Assembly: GCA_948567375.1 (NCBI GenBank)
Contig: OX419756.1
Coordinates: 59,250,552 to 59,314,551 of the forward strand
Source of the DNA: Lunularia cruciata
Taxonomy: Eukaryota > Streptophyta > Marchantiopsida > Lunulariales > Lunulariaceae
Length of the DNA stretch: 64,000 bases
Direction: 5' to 3'
Shown: positions 1 through 11,899 of the stretch, piece after piece
Numbering within the stretch: the first letter of the stretch is position 1
Layout of the letters: the number at the start of each line of letters is the position of its first letter
Made by a program: the position numbers and the translations under genes
The notes under the pieces: generated by a model
Databases searched by the model: none
What the model was told of the DNA's origin: nothing
Seen by the model: only the letters and a program-made list of their open reading frames with translations

Positions 1-2021
1 GCCGATAGAGCTCAACTGCAGGGTCCTGCACACCTACTGCCTGTCATTTGGTATATCTAAATTGCTGGTCTAAACACAAAGAGTTGATGGCAAAACATTG
101 TGATCATAATTCATGTCTGAAAACTCAACTTCACAGATTAGCATACCTTGTTCTTAGTGTCAAGTTGGAGAGTTTTTATTACGCACTTTGCTCCGTGCAC
201 CAAAGCATCACTGTCTGCGGTAACACAGGCATCCACCAAACCCTCACTATCGAGCCTTGCACACAAGCTTTCCGCCTCTCCTTTGGCTCTGAGGACAGGC
301 ATGCCTAGCAGCTCCAAAAGAACCTGCCCATAATGTACTATCAATGTAGGACTCTGAACCATCCAGTGCACAAACTACTTTTCGATTATATGGAAATAGA
401 CGACAGGCCCACAGGATCCGTTTGCATATAGCAATAAGAGTTGAGGATTATGTATCCGCTTTACGTACATACTCTGGTCATAGGCTCTAATCAAAGATGG
501 CAGACCCAAATATACCTACGAATAATGAAGTAAAACACTGGTGGTCAACAGCTTGTCTGATTTGTACAAGTACGCACGGGAAGGTCGAAGAGTTTTGTAA
601 AATGGAAGTGGTTGGTCTCAGTGATCCTACATGGATGGTCTAAAATCACCTTCCAAGCTGTTTCCTGAGATACGGTAACATATGCTTTAGATGAGCTGCA
701 GCTTAAGGAGATGAACACAGAGCGGGTAGCACTACATGCAAGAATCAAACATCACATTCATGTAGGGACACATTCATTTAACACCATAAGGAGAAAAATA
801 CATACCACGCACTCCTCTACAAGTTTACTAAACGGTCCATTTTCAGGAGTGTTGCTCTCAGAACTCGTAGGAGACTGGGACATGGGACCTGGTGAGATGT
901 TCGCAACTCTGTTGATTCGCTTTAACCTCACCACCTGCTTTAAGGTAGGAGGTTCTCCATCCACAACGAAGACGGGCAATGCTCCAATCTGCACCGATGG
1001 AGGACAAACTTCATGAACACAAATTAAAGTATTTCGGAATATCTCAGTAGCTATTTAGTCATACAAGATGTCCTGGGCTATTTGCTCTCTCGTGTGGAGG
1101 ATATTCCTCCACACGAGAGAGTAATAACCCACTCGACGAACTAAAAATATCAACGCATAAATGGTTTCTAGCGGCTTTCCAAACACCAAAAGTTATCCTT
1201 TTTTCGATGACAAAGAAAAACGCCCGGTGGTACGCCGAAATAGGCCGATGATCGAGGCCAGCACCAATGGGAAGAATGTTCATTTTGAGGCTAATACATA
1301 ATGCGCCACTAGATTTAAAGGGACCTCGTCTACCATTCAGGCTCCCTCAGCTAATGTTTATTATTTTTCCTACCGGAAACCCATGACAATTCTCTAGAAA
1401 TCGTTATTCGCACATGGCTTCCAAGGCAATTGGAGTGCCTTTTGCACTGTCTTTTCTCTTCCTTCGGCCCTCCAAATCGGCTCAAACTCGTTTATACCCT
1501 CCCTCAATTTCCGGCAAATTGAGAACGTTCCACCAGGCAATGCGTTCCAAAATCAAAACGAAGCAACTCTTGAGACCCACAAATCAAAACCTTTTGACAC
1601 TCACAAGCTTTAAATGCTTGATAGCATACCAGCATCGAGTTCAGCAGGTAGATCACGTCATGAAAGTTCTGGGCACGGAATTGTGGGAAAACGTTACTGA
1701 AACTTACAGTGTGTTCTTCTTAACAATCGTCACATTTCCGCGTCCATAAGATCAAGAAGTTTATAACATATTATAAAGAGAAAAAATTCTCCTGTTTGAC
1801 TCAGAGTACGAGTGGAACAGAACCTTCGCCACGAGAATCACAACTCGGTAGAACGTGAGCCGCAAATGCGGCTTGCGCACACGGATGTCCTTCAGTGCTG
1901 TTTGCTGCTGCACTAGCCAGTATGAAAGATCAATCGCCAGCTTCTTTCCTCTCAGGAAGCTCAAATCTTCCGCCCGTGCAAGAGGCTTCAACTGATCCCA
2001 AAAGCCCTTGCCCACTCCCAT
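1..2021 (-). CDS. GEN1: GEN1-like Holliday junction resolvase / XPG-family endonuclease, 5' part (runs off left edge)
   Basis: Structure-specific nuclease of the XPG/Rad2 family; plant GEN1 cleaves flaps and Holliday junctions in the nucleus. Coding exons read on the minus strand: 1824-2021, 806-988, 147-323, and a 25-nt start of a fourth exon at 1-25. All four join in phase 0 with GT-AG introns, giving 194 residues before the window ends. I chose the ATG at 2021 because MGVGKGFW is the usual XPG N-terminus; an in-frame upstream ATG at 2324 adds 101 residues unlike the family. Visible residues: D31 (AIDLSYW), D76 (VFVVDGEPP), E143/E145 (GEAES) and D164/D166 (ADSDAL), the acidic metal-binding set. 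The helix-hairpin-helix and C-terminal region lie outside. The HLRLTFYR and PVFVVDG motifs favour GEN1 over the paralogue SEND1. Exon 4 (DPAVELYR) is the least certain part. Confidence 0.85.
1085..1121. repeat. Perfect 17-bp inverted repeat, 3-nt loop, in GEN1 intron 1
   Basis: Arms 1085-1101 and 1105-1121 are exact reverse complements (CTCTCTCGTGTGGAGGA) separated by TAT. It lies in the 835-bp first intron of GEN1. No transposon termini surround it. It may be a template-switch product or a very short foldback; function unknown. Confidence 0.9.
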
Positions 2022-2324
2022 CTTTTCACCTCTGTAGTGAGGAAACACACAACCTGCTTTCCGCCCAACTCTACCCCCACCTTCTCTTCCTAAACTCAAT
2101 TTCTTGAGCCACATGCAATGTGAGTGAGACCTCCCTAGTTTCTCCCCGGCACCATTCAATCCAATGCTCAAAACCAGAGCATGGCTCTTGTGCAAACTCC
2201 GTGACATAAAGTGGACGACATTTGACGACGAGCATTTGATGACGACGAGCACCCGCATTTGATGACGACGAGCTACACCCGCACCAAGTGTAGAAGAGCT
2301 TGAATTCTCAGAGCTTTTGTCCAA

Positions 2325-2367
2325 TCAATGTCCTGCTTCTGCATTAAATGTAGGAGCAGGACATTGA
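2325..2367. repeat. 13-bp inverted repeat upstream of GEN1
   Basis: Arms 2325-2337 (TCAATGTCCTGCT) and 2355-2367 are exact reverse complements with a 17-nt loop. It lies about 300 bp upstream of the GEN1 start codon, in the probable promoter or 5' leader. No known operator is recognised. Confidence 0.75.
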
Positions 2368-2499
2368 CTGTGACTGCTCATCAGAGAAGACTACAGTACT
2401 ATGAATCGGATAATTGGGGACTCTTTGGCGGCGCAGTTTACACCCTTGAACTCAACCAGTTATGGGCAAGTATACTGTGGACTGTTTTCGTCGAGAAAT

Positions 2500-3656
2500 G
2501 TGTCTCTTGTATAATAATCTGTTTCCAACTCTTTTTCAAGTCGTCTTTAGTTTTTTATCTTTGTATTTTTATATTCTATATTATAAATGTAAAAATAAAT
2601 TTAGAAAGATAATGTAAAATAGTCATTTTTTTATAAAAATATATTAATTGAGAAATTGCATAATATAAAGTAAAAAATAAACTTATTTTATTTTATATTC
2701 AAATAAAAATAAATAAAAATTTTAAAATAAACATAATTGATATAAAAATAAATTATTATTTAAATATATAAATTATTTAAAACTAAATCATAATATTTAT
2801 ATTTATAATTTAAGTATTTAAATAAATATTATAAAGACTATCATTTGAAAATTATTATTTTATAAATTTATCACTTTTACATACTACTTTATAGAGATTC
2901 GTTAAACATAAAAAAAACTTAAGATTTGTACAATGAGGTGAGTTGAAGATATGCTACTCTAGTGCAAAAAGATGATTGAGTCCGAAACTCAAGTACAACC
3001 AAACACAAACATCCAAAGACAATGTTAGGACTTTTAACGATGGGGAAAAGAGAAGAAGAGTGAAAAAGAAATTAATGAGAAAAAATTTTCATTTTCCAAG
3101 TCTTTTGGTTATATATTTGGTTTTAAGCTAATATTTTATTTTCATTTTGTTTTATAGATTCTTCTCACTTTCCATGGTATTAGTTTACTAGTTAAAATAA
3201 ATAAATATTTTTTAAATTTAATTTTGGATATATTGATACTCAAATTGAAAGCTAAAATACAGAAATATAGATATGATAGATTTTTCAAGGTTTTGAATGA
3301 TTTCTTAAAAATGGAAGTGATAGATTATTTGTTTCTAATCTCTTTGTATTTATTCTTCCCATCCTTCTTGTTTGCTATGTAGTGCCTTTTCTCCTTGGTA
3401 TTTATTCAGTTGTTTTTACTAAAACACATTTTTGAATGCGAGATATCAAAGTTATAAATATCTTTACTTTTTACTATTTTAGGAGTTAACATCTACTCAT
3501 GTGAGGTAGAGTATGACATGTGAGGTAGAGTATGAGTGTGGTTTGGATCTATAAATATATAAAGATATAAGATGAAACATATTGATATGTCAAGCATAGA
3601 ATGTTATAACTTGCTTACTTTGTAAAAAGCAAAGACAAACATGGATTATGATTGGA
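2500..3656. other. AT-rich spacer without recognised genes
   Basis: About 2550-2930 is almost pure A/T. The rest up to 3656 is AT-rich low-complexity sequence with a short direct repeat of the phrase tgtgaggtagagtatga near 3500-3531. I see no conserved coding sequence, RNA gene or transposon domain here. Confidence 0.6.
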
Positions 3657-4085
3657 TGTAATACCATTATCTAGAGGTGGAAATTGTCTTGGTAATATTT
3701 ATGAGAATGTTATATATGATGATCAAAATAGATTAAAAAAATGTCATCAAAAGAATACTTCCATTAATAAAATAGATGTCAAAAACACCTTAAAAACTTC
3801 AAAATTAATTTCAGAGGTCTAAATTAATGAGTTAGACCTCCAAAAATAAATTAGTCATACCCTTTCAATGCAAAAAGGGTCATCTTTTGTCCCAATTGTT
3901 TATCTCATCAAGAGCTTTCCAACTATATCTCACCGATGTTGTTTTGAGCTTCATACAAGAAGCTTCCTTACTGATTCTCTTTAGTCAAATTTATTTGACC
4001 AACCAAATAGGACAAGGATCAACATATCACCAATCTATATAACTAATGTGAGGGTGGAGCTCAATGACATATCACCAAGCATGCG
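3657..4085 (+). mobile_element. Truncated LTR, family A, left end of composite
   Basis: Begins TGTAATACC exactly like the solo LTR at 15730, and follows it in order (the ..TTTGACCAACCA.. block at about 3990-4005, the ..GGGTGGAGCT.. block at about 4052). Similarity fades near 4085, before the TATA and R region, so the 3' half is missing or replaced. It is much more AT-shifted than the solo LTRs, so older. Confidence 0.65.
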
Positions 4086-4189
4086 AGTAATGGGGATTGA
4101 AGGCCGCACCACCTAAATTACCTAAATGTCTATTGGCGGTCGTGCCTAAATTAACTAGTGCGGTGGTGCAAGAGGGAGTGTGTGTGTTG

Positions 4190-4631
4190 TCACGCCATTT
4201 GTAGTGTCGCATCTAGATTGCTCAAACACTAGAGTTCAAGTGATAGTAGTTAGAATTATTTTAGTAGTTTCTCAAAGACTACTTTTTGACGGTCAGATTT
4301 TGTGTTCAGGGTACTGTCTTCACGGTGGGGTCCACTATCACTTTGCACCGTTGAGTGTGCCGTCAACGGGACCGTTAGAGTTTTAGACCTAGCTCGAGTC
4401 CAAGGGGTATACTTTCAAAGTGCAGCTCTAGAGAGCTCACTTCTCTAATGTTGAGCCTTAGAGTTCTTGGCTATGGTGGATAGAGGCCGGTGAGCGTCAC
4501 CTAGATTCTCTTAGCTAGAGTGGGTGTGGCTTGACTGCAATCAATGCTTAGTTGTTGGCAGTTTATAGAGTGATAGATCAAGTATTGATCTGAGTTGAGT
4601 TGAGTTGAGAGTGGTAAATAATCTAATTACA
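4190..4631 (+). repeat. Repeat B, copy 1 (about 430 bp), LTR- or UTR-like
   Basis: Matches about 20011-20458 along its length, with shared blocks such as CATTTGTAGTGTC, AGAGAGCTCACTTCT and TTCTCTTAGCTAGAGTGGGT. It precedes gag here and follows pol at the second site, which fits the LTRs or conserved untranslated ends of the methyltransferase element. Clear TG..CA ends and a primer-binding site are not visible, so the LTR reading is tentative. Confidence 0.55.
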
Positions 4632-5920
4632 TCAAAGAAGTGAAATTAGGAGGAAATTGGATGTAGGAACTTTGAGTGTTGGTGGTATCTCCAAGCTCGG
4701 TGGATTGTTGGTAGCTCGATTGAAGTTCAATTTTTCCTTGGTGTGTAGAAGCTCATTGCTTGATGGAGATTTGGCAATAAGGGAGACGATGTGCAGAAGC
4801 GTTGGCTAATTTTTGAGCATAAAAAGAGCAAATTTCAAGTAGTGGTTGTGATTTTGAGCTCAAGAAGTGAAGGCATGACCAATTTGTTACGAGTTGGGCT
4901 TAAAAAGTAAAATTGAAGGTGGAGTTGGGAAGCTATTCTCATGAATTTGTGATTTGGAGAAACCCGTGTTTTCAATTTGGCTTGAGTGAAGAGTTAATGA
5001 GGGATTTGGTGGTCAGTCAACTTTAGGGTTTACATCAAATTTTGGCTAGATTTGGAGGACTTTTGCAAGTTTGATGAGTTTCACCAAATTTTGGAGGAGG
5101 TTCAAAGTGGCAAGAAGAAGGGCCTCATTTGGCTGAATTTTGGTGTTTAGAGGCTTTGAGGCATAGGGTTGTGGGCTATGAGAGGCTATGAAGGCCTAGA
5201 AGGGCCGCCAGCTTGCTACCATGAGGCTAGCTAGTTTAGAGTAGATCTTGGTCATTGATTGGCAAAATCTGCCTTTCTTGCTAGACTGTGCGCAATAGGG
5301 TTTGATCCCTAGATCTCTTGTTCCTAGACTGGTGCCCTAGCCAACTAGTCCACCCCACTTGTTGTCCTAGTGACTGTGTCACTATTATCTATACACTTGT
5401 AGCTTTGGCTAGGAGAGGTAGTTTGATCCCATTCTTGGTGACCCTGGTAGCTTAGGACTTAGATACAAGCTTCTCTTATATCAAATGCCAAATGGTGGTA
5501 GAGTCAATCCCGTGTTGTTTTATGAGATGGAGGGTTTTTGTTTAGATTTCTTATGATTGGACCTCCTCCATTCTCTACTTCCTATTTTTGCACCATGTTT
5601 GTGTGAGGTGCCTTGACTTTTGAGTATTGGTGCTATGGCGTGCTCTCGATAGTAAGGCTGGAGTGATGACCAGTCAGATTATCTTTGTTTCTCTCCGGTG
5701 AGGCAAGAAGTGATGACCTGCAAACCGTGAGAGTGCTTGTTGTGATGGCAGGTTACAGGTTGCCATTTCCTCATATGTATTTATCTCAATTAGAGTTACA
5801 TTAGTGGGTGGTGCTTAGTTGGTGTTGGCACTTGGTGGTGTTGGCACTTGGTGGGGTACTTGCGATTGCAGTTTGTGGTTTTGGTTTGTTGTTGCAATTT
5901 GCAGTTGTGGTTACTTTATC
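4632..5920 (+). other. Leader between repeat B and gag
   Basis: About 1.3 kb of G/T-rich sequence without long open frames, lying between repeat B and the gag ATG at 5921. It is probably the 5' untranslated leader of the retrotransposon. I see no recognisable domain and no convincing tRNA primer-binding site. Confidence 0.4.
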
Positions 5921-7544
5921 ATGACGAGTTCAAGAGATAGCCCTGTAGTATGCAGAGGGTTTACTCGGAGTGGTACTCAATATCAACATGTATCTCAAGT
6001 CCCAATGAGGGAGGAGATTGACTCTGAGTTGGAGTTTGAAACAAGAGTTGATTTGGTTGAGAGTGCACTTGGTGTGTCCGCACCATTGTTGTGGGACATG
6101 GACAAGATTTATGGGGCCTCCAAAGGCCCTAGGCGTTACTCTGGTATAGTGGGTACCATTGAGTTAGATAACTTCATCCAGGAGTTTGGTAGTTGGTGTG
6201 ATCTACAACAGATGCGGAACCCAACTTTGTTTACACCCTTCATGGAATGGAAGTGGTTGTTTCAGCATCTAGAGGGTCCGCCAATGGATGACTATCATGA
6301 GTTCAAGAGAGCTCATTTGGAGGAGATCAAGTTATGGAGACATCATTGGTCTCCGAACTATATCTCTATCACTTCAGGTTTGGTGGCTAGGAGTAGATTG
6401 GCTGTACCTACGAGTTCTAGCTTGAGTAGTGTTAGTGGAGCTAGTGGAGGTGCACTAGCTGGAGATAATGCTACTATGAATGGAGGTACTGCTACAAGAG
6501 GTGGTGTGGTACCAAGGTTTAACCCCATGGTAGAGTTCTTCTAGTGTTTGAGGCAAAATTACCAAGGAGTACGGACTAACAAGCTGAGGAGCTTGTAGGA
6601 GTTCCAACGGAAGGCTGGAGAGAGCCTACGTGAGGCATACACTCGCATGAGGCGGCTGATTAGTTTCACTCAGGGAGTTATTGAGGCCCAAGCAGTCCAA
6701 TTTTGGTATGGGATACTGGATAGGGAGTTGCAATATAGAGTTTGTGATGCTACGTTGTTATAAGCTACTTTGGCAGTGGTCTTTGGTTTGGCTGAGCGTA
6801 TTGAGCTCAACATGGTGGAAGAGAGAGTGGTGACATCTGGATTTGGTAGGGAGATCTCATCCACAGTTGTGACTTCTTCTAGAGTGTAATAGAGGTGCAC
6901 CATGCTCAATTGATTTTTGAGGATAGGATGGACAACCTAGATCCTATAGAGCAAGTGGAGGGCCTAGTGGAGTTAGACCCTTACCTTCATTTTTGGGTCA
7001 ACAACAACCAATGAGTGGTGGTGTTGCTTGTTGGACTTGTGGTGGACCTTATCATCAAAGAGAGTGTACTCAAGGCAGTGGACCTAATACCTCAAGTGCA
7101 TCACAGCCAACAGAGAGGTACTATAAGCATTGCCATAGATTTGGTCACATTAGTGATTGATGTTTTGACCTACACTTGGAATTACAGAGTGGTAGGGCTG
7201 CTATGGCAGGTAGTAGAGGAGCTCTAGTTCATGGAGGACGAGGTGGTAGAGGTGGTGGTAGTAGAGGATCTACACCTAATAGGGGTGCAATACCTGCCCT
7301 TAGTTTTGATATAGCTATGGCTACTCAGATTGAGCAGTTGGAGCAAAGATTGGCTAGTATGGCTATCGCTCAAAGGAGATCAGATTTGGGTGCTAAGGCT
7401 TCCACCTCATATGTTGGTGATAGAGATGCTTTGGACTTCATGTGCGGAGCAACACAGGTGGATGCATCTGCAGCAGTGACTAGGAGTGTAGTAAGTGCTC
7501 CAAAGCCTAGAGGAGCATTAGTGGAGTTGGATCCACAAACATGA
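5921..7544 (+). pseudogene. Retrotransposon Gag, copy 1 (decayed)
   Basis: The ATG at 5921 opens a frame to 6544; the reading then continues through several stops. The stretch after 6545 (REAYTRMRRL..QAVQFWYGIL) is the conserved retrotransposon Gag capsid core. Two zinc-knuckle-like motifs follow: CWTCGGPYHQREC (about 7035-7075, last spacing one short) and a second at about 7115-7170, HCHRFGHISD-stop-C, whose first Cys is replaced by Tyr. A Gly/Arg-rich stretch (GGRGGRGGGSRG) and a coiled segment (QIEQLEQRLASMAIAQ) complete it. Most stops are TAG. Product would be the virus-like-particle protein; now nonfunctional. Confidence 0.7.
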
Positions 7545-7959
7545 GAGGTTGGGAGATAGGTCAGACTTCCCTAGTCTTTCACACTATTTGAGGTATTGAA
7601 GATGACATCCATGGCTCTTAGACGTCCCAGTGTAGGTGTGGTAGGTGGTGATGGAGTGCATGATGGACTACTTACTTGTTAGCCACCTGCTACTACACAA
7701 ACTAATTCTAGCACGAGGTTGGAGGTGGCTCAGCTAATTATGCGTTGCCCTTTGTTTTCAGCCAATGACATGTTTACATTGGGAGTTGACCCAACCCCAT
7801 TGTTCCGATTGGCTACCATGTTGTGTGAGAGTAGGGATGATGCGGTTCCTACTACTAGAGTAGAGGTGGTTGATAGTGGAGCTAACTTGGTTGAGGAGCA
7901 TGGGATCCATTCAACAACCAGTGGTTTATGGCAGGCAATAACGGCTAGACTGGAGGAGT

Positions 7960-8335
7960 TGCCAACTAGACCGGCCTTTGAGAGAGCACCATTTACAACT
8001 AATGTTATCCTATTGGATAACCAAAGGGGGATTTTTTGTTTGGTGGGACCTTTAGGGAAGGTCTATACACCATAGTGAGTCTTGTTAGATTCTAGTGCGC
8101 AACTCCTTATGTTGGGGAAGGCTATAGTTGTTGGTCTAGAATTACGAAAGACCAATGTGGAGAGGTGTCCATTTCAGATCCAAACATCTTTAGGTGGTGA
8201 TTTGACACAATACATCACACCTGGGGAGCTTGTTGTCCAAGTTTAGCCTGGTCATCTGATTGATAGCTTGATGGTGAGAGCTCAAGCTATTACGACAATA
8301 GCTGAGTTATATGATGTGCTAGTTTGGGAGGAGGG
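7960..8335 (+). pseudogene. Aspartic protease, copy 1 (decayed; active site DSS instead of DSG)
   Basis: The frame FCLVGPLGKVYTP-stop-SVLLDSSAQLLMLGKA (codons for D-S-S at 8088-8096) is the retropepsin active-site region. The Gly of the D-S/T-G triad is Ser by one G-to-A change. In copy 2 the same codons (13915-13923) still read D-S-G. The role would be cleaving the Gag-Pol polyprotein; inactive here. Confidence 0.6.
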
Positions 8336-8679
8336 GGGCAGTGTTATACCCCATGGGTTTCAATATTGACTATTGGGAGGAGACAACCTCCTATAGACCA
8401 GGTTGGCAATCTGGTGAGGGACGGGTATGTTGCCTACCAGTATGCTTTAGTAGTAGCAGTCTTGGCTCACTACAATCCGAGACCATGGCAACATTAGTTT
8501 TAGCTTTCAGTGGTGCAATTACTTGGCTTGGTGACTTGTTGGAGAGGAATGCCCATGCAAAGGATACTCTAGTACCGGAGGAGATTACTCGGATATGAAG
8601 TACGAGTAGGATTGTTCTATCTACCTTGGATGTTCCATTATGGAGTTCAAAGGAGGCATTACAACAACATGCAGATTAG

Positions 8680-9790
8680 TTGGTGCAACAGGCTTGGAGT
8701 GGAGCCTTTGTACCATTAGGAGATGAGTGTGAGGATGAGCCTCCAAAGTTGATTACTTTGACACCTTTGGATACCACACTCATTGCTTGGCAATATCCAA
8801 TAGAGGAGATATGTCTATTGGAGTTGTTCAATGGGATTAGCACCGGACTAACTATAGTATTATAGGCGGGTATACGAGTACAGAGGTACTTGTATGTAGA
8901 GAGAGATGAGATTGCTAGGCGAGTCTCTCGACATCATGTGGCACACTTGGCCTATCGATATCCGGAGTTATTACTGATGTCAGCAATCAAAGGTTACCAA
9001 AAGGCCCTACCTATAGACATTTCCTTACTAGGAGTGCATGATCTAGAGAGACATGGGCCTATTCACTTGTGATTTCTAGATGGCCATGTCAAGGAGATAC
9101 ACATGCTGGTAGAGGTTTGGATCTTTAGGATCCTTGTTCTGGTGTGTTTTGGGAGATGTTATGGATACTACAACATCTCCAAGTTCATCAATCTGTTTCT
9201 CCAGCTCACCTTTTGGAGAATGTTCATTTGATGGGTGATTCTTGCACCAAAGTGGTGGCAAGTACACACTAGGTCCATTCTTGATTGGGACCTACTGTAT
9301 TGTTAGATGCAGCTAGAGTGGGATCACGGGCTCATCATCTTTGTCGTTGGTGGATGAACCTCTTACCCAAATAGGTTTTACAACATGCTTATGATGGGAT
9401 TCAACGACTTGACCACATCCTTGTTGATGATATCTTGGATCTTAGGCATCAGTCATAGACAGTGGTAGTGGCTGATAGGTCACCTATGGCAATGGTGAAC
9501 CTAGTTGGACAGCCTAGAGCCGCATTTCTCACACTCATGAGTTTCCCAAGCTCTCATGCTTTTTGAGAGAGAGGACCTAGACTTGTTTGGGACTCATAGT
9601 AACAATAGTTGGTGGAGCTCAATGCCAATGAGAGAGAGCGGGTGACGGGTTTTCACACCGGTATTACTGCTATTCCAACAATGTTAGAGGCATCCAAGCA
9701 TTAGGTGTTAGGTCAAGCTATGGACTTGAATTGTTTGACATGGATTGTGAGCCTTGGCTTGGCAAAGCAGCATGGGATGCGCTTGATAGG
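8680..9790 (+). pseudogene. C5-cytosine DNA methyltransferase domain (DNMT3-like) inside Pol, copy 1
   Basis: This sits between protease and reverse transcriptase. Motifs in order: I, CLLELFNGISTGL (8812-8850), followed by YLYVERDEIARRVSRHH (motif II/III region, about 8887-8940); IV, WPCQG with the catalytic Cys codon at 9087-9089; VI, LLENV (about 9210-9224); VIII, DAARVGSRAH (about 9306-9335); a variable recognition region; then NERERVTGF (about 9615-9640) and motif X, VLGQAMDLN (about 9706-9732). The linear order I-IV-VI-VIII-X, and the ENV..MG, DA..V..AHR-type and ER..GF motifs, fit DNMT3 rather than the circularly permuted plant DRM. The enzyme would methylate cytosine in DNA using S-adenosylmethionine. 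About ten stops and a frameshift near 9068 make it inactive. Assignment to the C5-MTase superfamily is strong; the DNMT3 subclass is inferred. Confidence 0.85.
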
Positions 9791-10140
9791 CATCACCACT
9801 CGGACACTTGTGAGCACTGTGCCTATCAAGACGATTTAGGCACATGCTGGGGGTGATGGACCAAGTGGACATGGTATTGTTGGGACATAACTAGTAGCTA
9901 CTAGGGAGAGTGGTCTACTTGGAGTGCATCTAGGTGAGCGTGGGCTACTTGGATTACACTCTTGGTCCACTTGGGATGTAGCTAGAGGACGTGTGGAGCT
10001 TGCAGCCAAAGTGGAGAGAGTTCTTCACATAGAGGTTGGGACCTCTAGTGGTCGGGGGCATGATACTATTGCTCCCAAGGGCCCAATGTAGCAGCCAGTC
10101 AATATGTCTTCCACTCCTACTACAGTTACAGAGGATACTT
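9791..10140 (+). pseudogene. Pol linker between methyltransferase and RT, copy 1
   Basis: Readable sequence continues in the pol sense (GGDGPSGHGIVGT, LLGLHSWSTWDVARGRVEL) but matches no domain I know. It contains the site (..GCTACTAGGGAGAG.., about 9896-9911) that in copy 2 is interrupted by a solo LTR. Confidence 0.5.
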
Positions 10141-10950
10141 GGGAGTTAAATCTTGGACCTAAGCTTATTGGAGAGGAAAGACGGAGGGTTTGGAGGTTCT
10201 TGAGGAGCCACACGAGTTGTTTTGCCTTTAGTATGAAGGATTTGGGTGCTCTAAGGGACTTGGTATACAGATTGAGCTGACTAGCGATACACAAGTTTTT
10301 TGACGTCCTTATTGATATCGTGAGATGGAGAAGACATTGATTCAAAGCGGGAGTAGTGACCTTTTTGAGGTTGGTTTGGTAGAGATTTCACATGGAGAGT
10401 ATGCATCAACGACAATGATGCCAACCAAGAAGGATATGCATGGCAACTACACAAATAGGCAGATGTGTGGAGATTAGTGTCCTATCAACCAACAGACCAC
10501 GGCTGATTGGTATGCCATGCCTACACCGGAGGAGATTTTTGATGCAATTCGGCATGCAAAGGTCTTCAATACTTTGGATCTTTGAGCAGGATATCATGAG
10601 TTGCCAATCAAGGAGGAGGATAAGTCCAAGACAACATTTTGGGCTATTGATCCTCACGGTAAGGATGTGTTATATCAATAGAAGTTCTTACCATTTGGAT
10701 TAAAGAATGCTTTTGCTCAGTTCTAGAGAATTATGGATAGGATCCTAGTTGGATTAGATTTTGCTCGGTGCTATATTGATGACATTTTGGTCTATAGCAC
10801 TATTGTATAGGAGCATGAGAGATAGTTGTTGGAGGTGTTTGAGAGGTTGAGATCTCATGGACTCAAATTACATCTTGGGAAGTGTAGGTTCTTCCACAAG
10901 CAGGTTGAGTATTTGGGTCACACTATCTACCCCGGAGAACTTAGTGTTTA
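10140..10950 (+). pseudogene. Ty3/gypsy reverse transcriptase, copy 1 (decayed)
   Basis: Recognised from HGEYASTTMMPTKKD, the DL..GYHELPI box, KFLPFGLKNA, the catalytic CYIDDILVYS (YIDD codons at 10772-10783) and HGLKLHLGKCRF..VEYLGH. At least five stops interrupt it, mostly TAG. It would copy element RNA to DNA. The YIDD box is intact although the frame is not. Confidence 0.8.
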
Positions 10951-11129
10951 GCAAACCAAGGTGGAGGCTATTGCCTGTATTCCTTGGCCTACGGATGTGA
11001 GCAGAGAGCATTCCTTGGGTTGGCAAACTTTTATTACCGTTATGTTAGAGGATTTAGTGCCATTGCCAAGGCCTTGACAAAGTTGACCAAGCTTACACAA
11101 GAGTAGTGTTGGGGAGATGAATAGGAGAG

Positions 11130-11560
11130 GTTGACATCTGCTCCTATTTTGAGGAGACCGATCAAAGTATGACCATTTTAGGTTCATATTGATTGGAGTA
11201 TGTTGGGACTTGGAGCGGTACTCACCCAACATCATGATGAGGAGAAGGAGTTTGTGATGGCCTATGCTAGTCGCTCTAACAATTTAGCGGAGAGAAAGTA
11301 TAGTTCATATGAGGGAGAGTGCTTGGTAGCAGTTTGGGCAGTAGCACCTTTCTGATGTTACCTATTTGGTAACCCCTTCACTCTCATCACTGATCATCAG
11401 CCATTGAAGTGGTTGATGGAGTCCGACAAGCTTTCAAGGAAGCTTGCACAATGGGCTTTGATTTTATAGGAGTTTGATTTCACTGTTGTTCATAGACCTA
11501 GAGTGGTGAACCGTGATGCAGATGGGTTGAGTAGAAACCCATGTCCCAGCCAACAAGATC
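11130..11560 (+). pseudogene. Gypsy RNase H, copy 1 (decayed)
   Basis: Reads [61 protein letters not shown], the canonical Ty3/gypsy RNase H order, followed by VVNRDADGLSRNP. The first Asp, the Glu of EGECL and the TDHQ Asp are still encoded. Stops and short deletions inactivate it. Confidence 0.75.
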
Positions 11561-11899
11561 GGAGCATGTTGGCATGGTGAGACAGATGAGGAGATGGTGC
11601 TAGGTTGGCATTCATCGGCCTTTTGTGTATATTTTTAGAGGCTTTGGTGGTACCTTTCTCAGTGCATACATGAGGAGTTATTGAGGTCACAGATCCAAAG
11701 AGTGAACATATTGGCACAATTTAGTGAGACATTCATGATGATGTCTAAGTGATGTCCTATCTTTGCACTAGTATTGTGGGTAGTACGGTTGGGGCCAAGG
11801 AGAGAGACCATGTTCTTCAGCAAGCCAAACGGTTTAGATTGGAGGGCAGATACCTTTTGCGTGTATGGGAGGATGGTAGAGTATGAGTAGTACCACTTC

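Noticed and set aside
2022-2324. In-frame upstream ATG extending GEN1 by 101 residues
   Set aside because: The extension is unlike XPG proteins, and MGVGKGFW at 2021 is the family's typical start.
8341-8598. Open frame near MLYPMGFNIDYWEE as a separate gene
   Set aside because: It is the Pol linker between protease and methyltransferase, collinear with copy 2.
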